Assembly (NCBI GenBank): GCA_029257865.1
Contig: JARIAN010000077.1
Location: 1-64,000 of the forward strand
Reading direction: 5' to 3'
From: Phocaeicola sp.
Lineage (GTDB): Bacteria; Bacteroidota; Bacteroidia; Bacteroidales; Bacteroidaceae
Length of the DNA stretch: 64,000 nucleotides
Shown: piece after piece, positions 35,050 to 44,482 of the stretch
Layout of the letters: the number at the start of each line of letters is the position of its first letter
Numbering within the stretch: the stretch's first letter is position 1
Notes under the pieces: generated by a model
What the model saw: the letters and a program-made list of their open reading frames with translations, nothing else
The model's database searches: none
What the model was told of the DNA's origin: nothing
Position numbers and translations under genes: made by a program

Positions 35050-35724
35050 ATGAAGAATATAAGATTTGTATTAGTGATTCTGTGTGTGTTGGCATTTGCT
35101 TTGCAGGGCTGTAATAATGGCAAGACTTATGCAGAAATGAAAGAAGAAGAGGCAGACGCTATCAATGCATGGATTCTTAAAAATGATTATAAGGTAATCA
35201 GTGAAGCGGAATATTATGCACAAGATACGATAACAAACGAGAATGAATATGTATTGTTTGAAGAGTCTGGTGTATATATGAATGTGGTTTGTAAGGGACC
35301 GGATGGAGCTGACGGCAAGATTTTGAAAGATGGTTCTCATAAGGTGTTGTCTCGTTTCATTGAAATAGCCGTGCAGCAGCGTGGTGATTTGGGCTTTAGT
35401 GTAGGGGATACTATTTTGTGGAATATGAATGTGCCAGGTTCTACTGCCATGAATCTGTTCCCGGAAGAATACAAACTTCAGATTAATAAAAACAGCTATT
35501 CGGCTTCTTTTGTTAGTTTCCATAAGAATAGTATGTCACAGTTCTATGGTACAACTTCTGTTCCTTCGGGATGGTTGGTACCATTTAAATATATTAAGCC
35601 AGGCAGAACACAGTCGGCAGATAAGGTGGCTCGTGTGCGATTGCTTGTGCCTCATGGACAGGGAACTAATAATGCCAGTCGTTATGTATATCCTTGCTTC
35701 TATGAGATTACTTATGCATTGTAA
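35050..35724 (+). CDS. DUF4827 family lipoprotein
   Basis: A 224-residue lipoprotein with lipobox ALQGC (Cys near 21). A short acidic helical stretch (YAEMKEEEADAINAWILKN) is followed by a beta-rich domain with an FKBP-like length (VPSGWLVPFKYIKPGRT). It matches Bacteroidales DUF4827 proteins, usually found immediately upstream of glmM, as here (30 bp gap). Function unknown. The FKBP-like character is an impression from the pattern IPSGW-plus-basic loop and has not been tested. Confidence 0.78.
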   Translation: MKNIRFVLVILCVLAFALQGCNNGKTYAEMKEEEADAINAWILKNDYKVISEAEYYAQDTITNENEYVLFEESGVYMNVVCKGPDGADGKILKDGSHKVLSRFIEIAVQQRGDLGFSVGDTILWNMNVPGSTAMNLFPEEYKLQINKNSYSASFVSFHKNSMSQFYGTTSVPSGWLVPFKYIKPGRTQSADKVARVRLLVPHGQGTNNASRYVYPCFYEITYAL

Positions 35725-35754
35725 ATCATTTACATTATAACTGAGGTAAATATT

Positions 35755-37143
35755 ATGACATTAATTAAATCTATTTCTGGAATCCGAGGAACTATCGGAG
35801 GACATGCGGGTGAAGGCTTGAACCCGTTGGACATTGTGAAATTCACATCTGCTTATGCTACTTTAATTCGTCGTACTACAACTGTCAAAAGTAATAAGAT
35901 TGTAGTAGGTCGTGATGCACGTATCTCTGGCGAGATGGTGAAAAATGTAGTTTGCGGTACTTTAATGGGTATGGGATTTGATGTGGTGAACATCGGTTTG
36001 GCTTCTACTCCTACTACAGAGTTGGCTGTGACTATGGAAGGCGCTTGTGGTGGTATCATTCTGACTGCCAGCCATAACCCAAAGCAGTGGAATGCATTGA
36101 AACTACTGAATGAACATGGTGAATTCTTGAATGCACAAGAGGGTAACGAAGTGCTTCGTATTGCTGCTGCCGAAGAATTTGAATTTGCAGATGTTGACCA
36201 TATTGGTAAATATAGAGAAGACAACACATATAATCAGAAGCATATTGACAGTGTATTAGCTTTGAAATTGGTAGATGTAGAAGCTATTCGCAAGGCTAAT
36301 TTCCGTGTGGCTATTGATTGTGTAAATTCAGTGGGTGGTATTGTATTGCCACAGTTGTTGGAACAGTTGGGCGTGCAGCATGTTGAAAAATTATATTGTG
36401 AGCCTACTGGTGATTTCCAGCATAATCCAGAACCGCTTGAAAAGAACTTGGGCGATATCATGGGGCTGATGAAAGGTGGAAAGGCTGATGTTGCATTTGT
36501 AGTAGACCCTGATGTGGACCGTTTGGCAATGATTTGTGAAGACGGAAAGATGTATGGTGAAGAATATACATTGGTTACAGTAGCTGATTATGTGTTGAAG
36601 CATACTCCTGGCAATACGGTTTCTAACTTGAGCTCAACTCGTGCTTTGCGTGATGTGACTCGTAGCTATGGCATGGAATACAATGCTTCTGCGGTTGGTG
36701 AAGTGAATGTGGTTACTAAAATGAAGGCTACTCATGCTGTAATTGGTGGTGAAGGTAATGGGGGAGTTATCTATCCTGAATCTCACTATGGCCGTGATGC
36801 TTTGGTAGGTATCGCTTTGTTCTTGAGCCATCTGGCTCATGAAGGTAAGAAGGTAAGCGAATTGCGTGCTACTTATCCTCCATATTTTATTGCAAAGAAC
36901 CGTATCGACTTGACCCCTGAAACTGATGTAGACGCTATTTTGTCTAAGGTGAAGGAAATGTATAAAAATGAAGAAATCAATGACATCGACGGTGTGAAGA
37001 TTGATTTTGCAGACAAGTGGGTTCACTTGCGTAAGAGTAATACAGAACCAATTATCCGTGTATATTCAGAAGCTGCTACTATGGAAGCTGCAGATGAATT
37101 GGGTAAGCAGATTATGGATATTGTATATAGTTTGGCTAAATAA
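35755..37143 (+). CDS. glmM: phosphoglucosamine mutase-type phosphohexomutase
   Basis: A 462-residue alpha-D-phosphohexomutase. The phosphoserine loop ILTASHNPKQWNALK, metal-binding DPDVDRLAMIC, sugar-specificity loop GGEGNGGVIYP and phosphate-binding RKSNTEPIIRVYSE are all present and in order. It is most likely GlmM, converting glucosamine 6-phosphate to glucosamine 1-phosphate for peptidoglycan and LPS precursors; the EGN-type specificity loop leaves phosphomannomutase or phosphoglucomutase activity possible. Cotranscribed with the DUF4827 gene. Confidence 0.85.
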   Translation: MTLIKSISGIRGTIGGHAGEGLNPLDIVKFTSAYATLIRRTTTVKSNKIVVGRDARISGEMVKNVVCGTLMGMGFDVVNIGLASTPTTELAVTMEGACGGIILTASHNPKQWNALKLLNEHGEFLNAQEGNEVLRIAAAEEFEFADVDHIGKYREDNTYNQKHIDSVLALKLVDVEAIRKANFRVAIDCVNSVGGIVLPQLLEQLGVQHVEKLYCEPTGDFQHNPEPLEKNLGDIMGLMKGGKADVAFVVDPDVDRLAMICEDGKMYGEEYTLVTVADYVLKHTPGNTVSNLSSTRALRDVTRSYGMEYNASAVGEVNVVTKMKATHAVIGGEGNGGVIYPESHYGRDALVGIALFLSHLAHEGKKVSELRATYPPYFIAKNRIDLTPETDVDAILSKVKEMYKNEEINDIDGVKIDFADKWVHLRKSNTEPIIRVYSEAATMEAADELGKQIMDIVYSLAK

Positions 37144-37172
37144 TCAGTACTTGACTGATTGCTGAATAAATG

Positions 37173-37210
37173 AGAAGTCCGGTTAAATCTTTACAACCGG
37201 ACTTCTTTTA
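37173..37210. terminator. bidirectional terminator between glmM and hemW
   Basis: A 12-bp stem, AGAAGTCCGGTT with AACCGGACTTCT, followed by TTTTA, lies between convergent genes. Confidence 0.8.
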
Positions 37211-37224
37211 TTAGGTATATGAGA

Positions 37225-38367
37225 TTAGGCCCATAGGAGGTCGCTCATAATCCCGTCGGATATGAAGATTCCTTCCTCGCTAAGAACCAGTCTGCTTCCT
37301 TCCTTCTTTAGTTTCCCACTTTTAATATATGTGGCGGCCATTTTCAGGCAATAATTGTAAAGCTCTTCTCCAAACTCATTTTTTAACCTGTCAAGGGGCA
37401 TTCCCCATTTAGTGCGGATAGATGTTATCACAAAATCGTTGTATTTGGTGTAGAGGTCCAGTTCTTCCATTTCAAATATTCTTTCTTTCTCTTCAGAGGA
37501 AATGCTTTCCATGGCAGCAATGTATTGGTGCAATGAAGAAGTATTCCATTGTCGGTTTTTGCCGTTGTAAGAATGTGCAGAAGGGCCACATCCTAAATAT
37601 TTGCTTCCTGTCCAGTAGCTGGAATTATGGCGAGAATGAAATCCCGGCATGCAGAAATTGGATATTTCATAGTGTTCATATCCATATTCTTTTAGTGTGG
37701 TAATCAAGGTTTCAAAGAGCGTAAGGCTTAAATCCTCATCCGCTTCTTTTACCGTCTGCTCCTCGCGCAGTTTGCTTAATATTGTTCCTTCTTCATAAAT
37801 CAGATGATATGCCGAGATATGTTCAGGTTTCAAGGAGACAGCTATGCTCAAATCTTTTTTCCATATTTCAAGAGTTTCTCCAGGTAGTCCATACATCAGG
37901 TCAATGCTGATGTTTTTAAATCCCGCTTTCCTACAACGGTGGAATGCTTCGGTTGCTTGTGTAGCGGTATGCCGTCTGCCAAGTAATTGAAGTGTGTTGT
38001 CATTGAAGGTTTGAAACCCCATGCTTAGTCTGTTGAATGGTAGAGTCTTCAATGTATTCAAATACTCATCTGTCATATCATCCGGATTGGCTTCGAGCGT
38101 AATTTCTGCAGAAGGATTTACCTTAAAGTTATCGTAGATTGTTTGAAACACCTTTTCAAAATCTGTCGCTTCCAGTTGTGAAGGAGTTCCTCCTCCGAAA
38201 TAGATTGTTTCAATATCTTCTCCTTCTGTATAAATTTTTCTGTATTCTATCTCCTTGCACAAAGCATGAATATATTTGTCTTTCATGTCGGAATGTGTAG
38301 TTGAATAGAAATCGCAATAGATGCATCTTTTCTTGCAAAAAGGAACATGAATGTAGATTCCAGCCAT
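37225..38367 (-). CDS. hemW: radical SAM protein HemW (coproporphyrinogen III oxidase-like)
   Basis: A 380-residue radical-SAM protein. The cluster motif CKKRCIYCDF near residues 10-19 fits CxxxCxxC. GGGTPSQL, the NPDDMT segment and YEISNF follow the HemN/HemW pattern. Like HemW, it is shorter than HemN and lacks HemN's extra N-terminal residues. HemW proteins are haem chaperones rather than true oxidases. Single-gene unit with its own -7 box. Confidence 0.92.
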   Translation of the reverse strand: MAGIYIHVPFCKKRCIYCDFYSTTHSDMKDKYIHALCKEIEYRKIYTEGEDIETIYFGGGTPSQLEATDFEKVFQTIYDNFKVNPSAEITLEANPDDMTDEYLNTLKTLPFNRLSMGFQTFNDNTLQLLGRRHTATQATEAFHRCRKAGFKNISIDLMYGLPGETLEIWKKDLSIAVSLKPEHISAYHLIYEEGTILSKLREEQTVKEADEDLSLTLFETLITTLKEYGYEHYEISNFCMPGFHSRHNSSYWTGSKYLGCGPSAHSYNGKNRQWNTSSLHQYIAAMESISSEEKERIFEMEELDLYTKYNDFVITSIRTKWGMPLDRLKNEFGEELYNYCLKMAATYIKSGKLKKEGSRLVLSEEGIFISDGIMSDLLWA

Positions 38368-38389
38368 AATGTATTTTATTGTTTGGTTG

Positions 38390-38397
38390 CAAAGGTA
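38390..38397 (-). promoter_or_regulatory. promoter -7 box for hemW
   Basis: The minus strand reads TACCTTTG, matching TAnnTTTG, 23 bp before the hemW start. Confidence 0.65.
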
Positions 38398-38622
38398 GTC
38401 TTTTTATTGGATAAATGCCTATGTTGTTGGCTTGTGTAGTAATAAGGAATTGCTACGAATAGGCTCATTAACATCCTTCTTTGCGTATTTATGTCTAAAA
38501 ACATAGTTTAGTAACACTAGGTAAAAAGTTGCATTTCTGAACATTAATTTCTAATTTGCGCTCACTTAAAAATGAGATATGAAACACATATCCTTTTGTT
38601 ACTAATTAAATCTTGAAACACC

Positions 38623-40782
38623 ATGAAAGTATATCAGACAAACGAAATCAAGAATATTGCCCTCCTTGGCAATGATGGATCAGGTAAAACCACCCTCACA
38701 GAAGCGATGCTCTATGAGAGTGGTATTATAAAACGTCGTGGCAGAATTACTGCCAAGAATACTGTCAGCGATTATTTTCCGGTAGAGCAAGAGTATGGTT
38801 ACTCTGTATTCTCTACCGTATTTCATGTGGAGTGGAATGGTAAAAAACTGAATATTATTGACTGTCCGGGAAGTGACGACTTTGTAGGGGCTGCAATGAC
38901 CGCACTGAATGTAACCGATACAGCCATCTTGTTGCTAAATGGTCAGTATGGTCCCGAAGTTGGTACTCAAAATCATTTCCGTTATACAGAAAAATTAGGT
39001 AAACCAGTTATTTTCTTGGTAAACCAGTTGGATAATGAAAAATGTGATTTTGACAGTGTACTCGAGCAGTTGAAAGATAATTATGGTTCTAAAGTTGTTC
39101 CGGTTCAGTATCCTTTGGCTACAGGACCAGACTTCAATTCATTGATTGATGTACTTTTGATGAAGAAATATACTTGGGGACCAGATGGTGGCGCTCCAAC
39201 CATTGAAGATATACCGGAAGAAGAAAAAGAAAAAGCGCAGGAATGGCATAAGACACTGGTAGAAGCTGCTGCTGAGCATGATGAAACTTTGATGGAAAAA
39301 TTCTTTGAATCTGAATCACTTACAGAAGATGAGATGCGTGAAGGTATTCGTAAGGGATTGGCAGCAAGAGGAATGTTCCCGGTATTCTGTGTATGTGCTG
39401 GCAAGGATATGGGTGTGCGCCGTTTGATGGAGTTTTTGGGTAATGTTGTTCCGTTTGTGGATGAAATGCCTACTGTACATAATACCCGCGGTGTGGCTGT
39501 TGACCCGAAAGCCGACGCTCCAACCTCACTTTATTTCTTTAAAACAGCAGTAGAACCTCACATTGGTGATGTTCAGTATTTCAAGGTGATGAGTGGTGTG
39601 GTTCATGAAGGTGATGACTTGAGTAATGCTGATCGTGGTTCGAAAGAGCGTATGGCTCAGTTGTATGTTTGTGCAGGTTCTACCCGTGAGAAAGTGGAAG
39701 AACTCCGTGCCGGTGATATTGGATGTACTGTGAAATTGAAAGATGTAAAGACTGGCAATACTTTGAATGGAAAGGACTGTGAGAACCGTTTCAACTTTAT
39801 CAAGTATCCTAATCCTAAATATACTCGCGCTATCCGTCCGGTAAATGAAGCCGATATTGAAAAAATGATGGTCATCTTAAATCGTATGCGTGAAGAAGAT
39901 CCAACATGGGTGGTTGAGCAGTCTAAGGAATTACGTCAGATTTTGGTGCATGGTCAAGGTGAATTCCATTTGCGTACCTTGAAATGGCGTATAGAGAATA
40001 ATGAAAAATTGCAGATTCAGTTCTATGAACCAAGAATTCCATACCGTGAAACAATTACTAAGGTGGCCCGTGCAGATTATCGTCATAAGAAACAGTCGGG
40101 TGGTGCCGGTCAGTTTGGTGAAGTACATTTGATTGTAGAACCTTATTATGAAGGAATGCCTGCTCCAGAAACTTATAAGTTTGATGGTCAGGAATTCAAG
40201 ATGAATGTTAAAGGTACTGAAACTGTTGATTTGGAATGGGGCGGTAAACTGGTATTTGTAAATTGTGTAGTAGGTGGAGCTATTGATGCACGTTTCATGC
40301 CAGCTATCTTGAAAGGTATTATGAGCCGTATGGAACAAGGTCCGCTGACCGGCTCGTATGCGCGTGATGTGCGTGTGATTGTATATGATGGCAAGATGCA
40401 TCCGGTAGATTCAAATGAAGTTTCATTTATGTTGGCCGGACGCAATGCTTTCAGTGAAGCCTTTAAGAATGCCGGTCCTAAGATTTTGGAACCTATCTAT
40501 GATGTAGAAGTCTTTGTGCCAAGTGATAAACTAGGTGATGTGATGAGTGATATGCAGGGACGTCGTGGTATGATTATGGGTATGAGTAGTGAAAAGGGGT
40601 ATGAGAAATTGGCAGCTAAAGTTCCTTTGAAGGAAATGTCCAACTACTCAACATCTTTGAGCTCATTGACCGGTGGTCGTGCTTCATTTATCATGAAGTT
40701 CGCTAGCTATGAATTGGTTCCTACCGATGTTCAGAACAAACTGATGAAAGAGTTTGAGGAACAGGAAGGGGAAGATGCTTAA
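38623..40782 (+). CDS. fusA2: elongation factor G paralogue, EF-G2 type lacking GTPase residues
   Basis: A 719-residue EF-G relative with all five EF-G domains. The GTPase centre is altered: the P-loop is GNDGSGKTT (16-24) instead of the AHIDAGKTT form, switch II is DCPGSDDF (80-87) with Ser84 where EF-G has its catalytic histidine (DTPGHVDF), and G4 is NQLD (135-138) instead of NKxD. These match EF-G2 of B. thetaiotaomicron, reported to support translation without GTP hydrolysis and to be needed for gut colonisation under control of the carbon regulator Cur. A 250-bp upstream gap without clear -7 box could hold its control sites. Confidence 0.88.
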   Translation: MKVYQTNEIKNIALLGNDGSGKTTLTEAMLYESGIIKRRGRITAKNTVSDYFPVEQEYGYSVFSTVFHVEWNGKKLNIIDCPGSDDFVGAAMTALNVTDTAILLLNGQYGPEVGTQNHFRYTEKLGKPVIFLVNQLDNEKCDFDSVLEQLKDNYGSKVVPVQYPLATGPDFNSLIDVLLMKKYTWGPDGGAPTIEDIPEEEKEKAQEWHKTLVEAAAEHDETLMEKFFESESLTEDEMREGIRKGLAARGMFPVFCVCAGKDMGVRRLMEFLGNVVPFVDEMPTVHNTRGVAVDPKADAPTSLYFFKTAVEPHIGDVQYFKVMSGVVHEGDDLSNADRGSKERMAQLYVCAGSTREKVEELRAGDIGCTVKLKDVKTGNTLNGKDCENRFNFIKYPNPKYTRAIRPVNEADIEKMMVILNRMREEDPTWVVEQSKELRQILVHGQGEFHLRTLKWRIENNEKLQIQFYEPRIPYRETITKVARADYRHKKQSGGAGQFGEVHLIVEPYYEGMPAPETYKFDGQEFKMNVKGTETVDLEWGGKLVFVNCVVGGAIDARFMPAILKGIMSRMEQGPLTGSYARDVRVIVYDGKMHPVDSNEVSFMLAGRNAFSEAFKNAGPKILEPIYDVEVFVPSDKLGDVMSDMQGRRGMIMGMSSEKGYEKLAAKVPLKEMSNYSTSLSSLTGGRASFIMKFASYELVPTDVQNKLMKEFEEQEGEDA

Positions 40783-40824
40783 GTTTAGAAATTAAGTCAG
40801 TTTAAGGTGATTTTTTAATTATAG

Positions 40825-40870
40825 TCGTTTTGGCTTTGTTGTGAGCAAGGCCGAAACGACTTTTTTGGTT
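40825..40870 (+). terminator. terminator of the EF-G2 gene
   Basis: AGTCGTTTTGGCTTTG pairs with CAAGGCCGAAACGACT and is followed by six T residues. Confidence 0.85.
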
Positions 40871-40986
40871 AGTCCAATTAAAGAGTAAAAGACAGGCAGA
40901 TGGATGATAGTGTACGATAAATGTATAAGATCAGACTGCTGATACTGCTTCTAGTCTTAAATAGCATCTTGTATGATATGCGACTA

Positions 40987-41038
40987 AAAAAGTGCGATGT
41001 GTTTACTCTGACGAGGTGACATATCGCACTTTTTTATA
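40987..41038. terminator. second terminator, for the convergent MATE gene
   Basis: AAAAAAGTGCGATGTG pairs with CATATCGCACTTTTTT. The stem is flanked by A- and T-runs, so it can work in both directions. Confidence 0.8.
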
Positions 41039-41050
41039 TTGAATAGGTTA

Positions 41051-42424
41051 CTAATTCTGTCGAAGAGTTTGGACTTTTTGTAAAATGCGGGGAAATTGAT
41101 AAGCAAAGATGAGAGTGCAACAGATGGCGGCTGTTGCATCGGAAATGCCTTCGGCTGCATACACCCCCGTAACCTCCATAAACTGAGGGAGCACCAATGC
41201 CAAAGGTATCAGCAGGAATATTTTCCTCAGCAACGCGATGAATACAGAAACCTTTGCCTGACCTAATGCTACGAACATATTTTGGCAAGCGCGCTGTAGG
41301 CCAAAGATAGTCATTCCGGCCAGGAATACAGGCATGACTTTACCTACAGTCCTTATGAGTTCCTCGTTGCTTGTAAATATCGAAGCTACAATTGTTGGGA
41401 AAAGGATCATCAGTCCAACCAATAGGAGGTTGAAAGAAAACATTACAGCCAGTACGATGCGGAAACATTCTTTCACACGGTTGATGTTGCGATGTCCGTA
41501 GTTGTAGCTGACTATTGGAACAAAGCCTTGTGCAAATCCTGTAAGTGGGACGCCGACCATCAGCATGGCGCTTTGCATGATAGCAAGTGCACTTACATGG
41601 ATATCACCGAATACTTTTAAACTACTGTTGAGCACAAAACCCACCAGGCTTTCTGTGCTTGCCATGATGAATGGTGATACGCCCAGCGCCAAGATGGAAA
41701 GCAAGATGGCTTTATGTGGCTTGATGAACTTTCGTTCCAACGGAAGAGAGGCTTGCTTTGATGTAAGGAACTTTAGCACCCAGATGGCACTGCATGCTTG
41801 AGATAGGATGGTGGCCAGTGCCGCCCCTTTTACGCCCATGTGGAAAGTGAAGATGAACAGCGGGTCTAGGAGGATGTTGAGTATAGCACCTATCAGTACA
41901 GAATACATTGCAATGGTGGGGCGTCCTTGTGTATTGATGAACGGATTGAGCCCGACCGAGATTTCTACAAATAAAGTTCCCATCAGATAAATGGACAGAT
42001 AGTCGACTGCGTACCCTATAGTGTGCTCTGAAGCCCCTATGGCATATAAGATAGGCTTCATAAAAGCGTATACAGTGACTGTGCTGACCAAGGTGAAGCA
42101 AAGTAGCATAAGGAATCCGTTGCCTAAAATTTTGCCGGCCTTTATACGGTCGTTTTGTCCTAAGGCGATGGCTGCCAACGGTGCACCGCCTCCACCTACG
42201 ATAGCGGAAAAGGAGGATATCAAGATGATGATGGAACCGGTTACTCCTATTCCTGCCAGTGCTTCTGTTCCGATTTCTGGTATATGTCCGATGTAGATTC
42301 GGTCTACCAGGTTATATAAAAGATTAACAAGTTGTGCGGCGACGGCAGGAAGTGCCATCTTGAATACAAGCGAAAGCATATTGTCTGTCCCTAATCTTTC
42401 CTCGTATGAATTGTTCTTTCTCAT
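41051..42424 (-). CDS. MATE family efflux transporter
   Basis: A 457-residue inner-membrane protein with about twelve hydrophobic segments in two halves. The MATE pattern is seen in MALPAVAAQLVNLLYNLVDRIYIGHI and the second-half repeat VPLTGFAQGFVPIVSYNYGHR. The start at 42424 (MRKNNSYEERL) is chosen because the -7 box at 42449-42456 would put the transcript start after the TTG that opens the longer frame. MATE proteins export drugs or metabolites using ion gradients. The substrate is unknown. Confidence 0.93.
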   Translation of the reverse strand: MRKNNSYEERLGTDNMLSLVFKMALPAVAAQLVNLLYNLVDRIYIGHIPEIGTEALAGIGVTGSIIILISSFSAIVGGGGAPLAAIALGQNDRIKAGKILGNGFLMLLCFTLVSTVTVYAFMKPILYAIGASEHTIGYAVDYLSIYLMGTLFVEISVGLNPFINTQGRPTIAMYSVLIGAILNILLDPLFIFTFHMGVKGAALATILSQACSAIWVLKFLTSKQASLPLERKFIKPHKAILLSILALGVSPFIMASTESLVGFVLNSSLKVFGDIHVSALAIMQSAMLMVGVPLTGFAQGFVPIVSYNYGHRNINRVKECFRIVLAVMFSFNLLLVGLMILFPTIVASIFTSNEELIRTVGKVMPVFLAGMTIFGLQRACQNMFVALGQAKVSVFIALLRKIFLLIPLALVLPQFMEVTGVYAAEGISDATAAICCTLIFAYQFPRILQKVQTLRQN

Positions 42425-42448
42425 TGATATCCTGTTTATAAAATCGTG

Positions 42449-42456
42449 CAAAGGTA
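42449..42456 (-). promoter_or_regulatory. promoter -7 box deciding the MATE start
   Basis: The minus strand reads TACCTTTG, an exact TAnnTTTG match. It overlaps an upstream TTG codon of the longer frame, which therefore cannot be the start. Confidence 0.6.
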
Positions 42457-42536
42457 ATGATTTTATTTTACACGTGAAAAGTCTTGCGATTGCTAAAAAA
42501 ACGATATTCCATATAGGGGGATATATCGAAAAAAGC

Positions 42537-42544
42537 TATCTTTG
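42537..42544 (+). promoter_or_regulatory. promoter -7 box for miaA
   Basis: TATCTTTG, an exact TAnnTTTG match, lies 23 bp before miaA. Confidence 0.6.
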
Positions 42545-42567
42545 TCAGAAGAAGTTATTTATCAGTT

Positions 42568-43482
42568 ATGAATTATGAACTAATTACTATACTTGGCCCT
42601 ACGGCTTCCGGTAAAACTCCGCTGGCTGCTGCACTTGCCGACCGTTTGCATACTGAAATTATCAGTGGCGACAGTCGTCAGATTTACAGGCGCATGGATT
42701 TGGGAACCGGAAAAGATTTGGCAGACTATACCATTGAGGGGCGCCAGATACCCTATCATCTGATTGATATTGTAGAACCGGGGTATAAGTATAATGTATT
42801 TGAATACCAGCGTGATTTTTTGAAAGCATATCAAGATATTCGTAGTCGAGGAATGCTGCCGATACTTTGTGGAGGTACAGGTATGTATCTTGAGTCAGTG
42901 TTGAAAGGCTATCGCCTAGTGCCGGTGCCTGAAGATGAGGCGCTCCGAACGCGTCTGGCAGACAAGTCTTTGGAAGAGTTGACAGATATACTGAAGACAT
43001 ATAAGACTCTGCATAACTCTACCGATGTAGATACGGTAAAACGGGCCATACGCGCCATTGAGATTGAAGAGTATTACCTCCAACATCCAGTGGAAGAGCG
43101 CGAGTTCCCGTCCATTAATGGTTTGATAGTCGGAGTAGATATAGACCGTGACCTCCGTAGGGAAAAAATTTCCCGCCGCTTGAAACAGCGCTTGGATGAA
43201 GGTATGGTGGACGAAGTGCGTAGGTTGCTGGACGAGGGTATTGCACCCGAAAACCTGATTTATTATGGTTTGGAGTACAAGTTCCTGACCTTGCATGTGA
43301 CCGGGCAACTGACGTTTGATGAAATGTATCATCAGTTGGAGATTGCCATTCACCAGTTTGCCAAGCGGCAGATGACCTGGTTCCGTGGTATGGAACGTCG
43401 TGGCTTTACCATTCACTGGATTAATGCGGCCGACAGTATGGAAAGTAAGCTGGAACAGATACAGCAATTGTTAAAACGATAA
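42568..43482 (+). CDS. miaA: tRNA dimethylallyltransferase MiaA
   Basis: A 304-residue enzyme adding a dimethylallyl group to A37 of tRNAs that read codons starting with U. P-loop GPTASGKT at 10-17, ISGDSRQIYR, LCGGTGMYLESVL and the tRNA-handling C-terminal motif RQMTWFRG are present. Within the usual length range. Bacteroides genomes often carry two MiaA paralogues; which one this is cannot be said. First gene of a likely operon with the lipid kinase gene 17 bp downstream. Confidence 0.95.
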   Translation: MNYELITILGPTASGKTPLAAALADRLHTEIISGDSRQIYRRMDLGTGKDLADYTIEGRQIPYHLIDIVEPGYKYNVFEYQRDFLKAYQDIRSRGMLPILCGGTGMYLESVLKGYRLVPVPEDEALRTRLADKSLEELTDILKTYKTLHNSTDVDTVKRAIRAIEIEEYYLQHPVEEREFPSINGLIVGVDIDRDLRREKISRRLKQRLDEGMVDEVRRLLDEGIAPENLIYYGLEYKFLTLHVTGQLTFDEMYHQLEIAIHQFAKRQMTWFRGMERRGFTIHWINAADSMESKLEQIQQLLKR

Positions 43483-43499
43483 TTTAAAAATAGAAGAAT

Positions 43500-44432
43500 A
43501 TGGCGGTAGAACCAACTCGTTGGGGAATCATCTATAACCCGAAAGCAGGAAGCAGAAAGGCGCAGAAGCGTTGGAAGGAAATGCTGGACTATATGGAGTC
43601 TAGGCAAGTGCAGTATGACTATGTGCAGTCGGAAGGGTTCGGCTCCATCGAACGTTTGGCGCGTACTATGGCCAATAACGGTTATCGTACCATTGTGGTA
43701 GTGGGAGGTGACGGAGCTATCAATGAAGCTGTAAGTGGCATTATGTCATCCGATGTGTCCGATAAGGGAGATATTGCTTTGGGGATTATCCCTAATGGCA
43801 TAGGCAATGATTTTGCCCGGTACTGGGGATTGGAGTTCAGTGACTACAAGGGAGCTATTGACGTGCTGATTAACCGCCGGTTACGCAAAGTGGATGTTGG
43901 GGTACTCAACTATGTTGAAGGCGAGAAACAAGTGATGCGCTATTTTGTCAACGCTTTGTATATTGGACTGGGCGCTCGTATTGTACGTATTACCAACGGC
44001 ACCCGTCGTTTCTGGGGCATACCGTTGTTGTCTTATCTGGCTTCATTGGTTTTGGTGGCTTTTGAGCGTAAACTGCATCGTATGCATCTAAAAGTGAATG
44101 GCGAGCATATTCGTGGCAATATGATGACTGTCGCTATTGGGAGTTGCAGAGGATATGGATTGACTCCAAGTGCAGTGCCTTATAATGGTTGGTTGGATAT
44201 GTCGTTGGTATATTATCCAGAGCTCAAGCAACTGATTTCCGGATTGTGGATGTTGCAGAAAGGGCGTTTGTTGAACCATAAGATAGTGAAGCCTTACCGT
44301 ACCCGAAAGGTGAAGGTGCTTCGTGCACAGAACGCAGAAATCAGTTTAGACGGGCGTATTCTAGCCGACAAGCATTTCCCCATTGAGGTTTCCATCAATC
44401 CGGAAGCTCTTACATTGATTATCCCCAACTGA
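43500..44432 (+). CDS. diacylglycerol/lipid kinase family protein
   Basis: A 310-residue DAGK-fold kinase. The N-terminal NPKAGSRKAQKRW and GGDGAINEAVSGI motifs bind nucleotide, and IPNGIGNDFARYWGL is the second family hallmark. A C-terminal beta-domain (about 145-310) ends with NPEALTLIIPN. It probably phosphorylates a membrane lipid such as diacylglycerol or a sphingoid base; Bacteroides makes sphingolipids, so a sphingolipid substrate is conceivable. Position between miaA and kdsA suggests an envelope housekeeping role. Confidence 0.92.
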   Translation: MAVEPTRWGIIYNPKAGSRKAQKRWKEMLDYMESRQVQYDYVQSEGFGSIERLARTMANNGYRTIVVVGGDGAINEAVSGIMSSDVSDKGDIALGIIPNGIGNDFARYWGLEFSDYKGAIDVLINRRLRKVDVGVLNYVEGEKQVMRYFVNALYIGLGARIVRITNGTRRFWGIPLLSYLASLVLVAFERKLHRMHLKVNGEHIRGNMMTVAIGSCRGYGLTPSAVPYNGWLDMSLVYYPELKQLISGLWMLQKGRLLNHKIVKPYRTRKVKVLRAQNAEISLDGRILADKHFPIEVSINPEALTLIIPN

Positions 44433-44482
44433 TAACGTGATTTGATAACAATCAATAAAAGAATTTTAATAGAAAACAAGAT

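Noticed and set aside
42425-42451. TTG at 42451 as start of the first MATE gene
   Set aside because: A -7 promoter box overlaps it, so transcription starts downstream; ATG at 42424 gives a normal MATE N-terminus.
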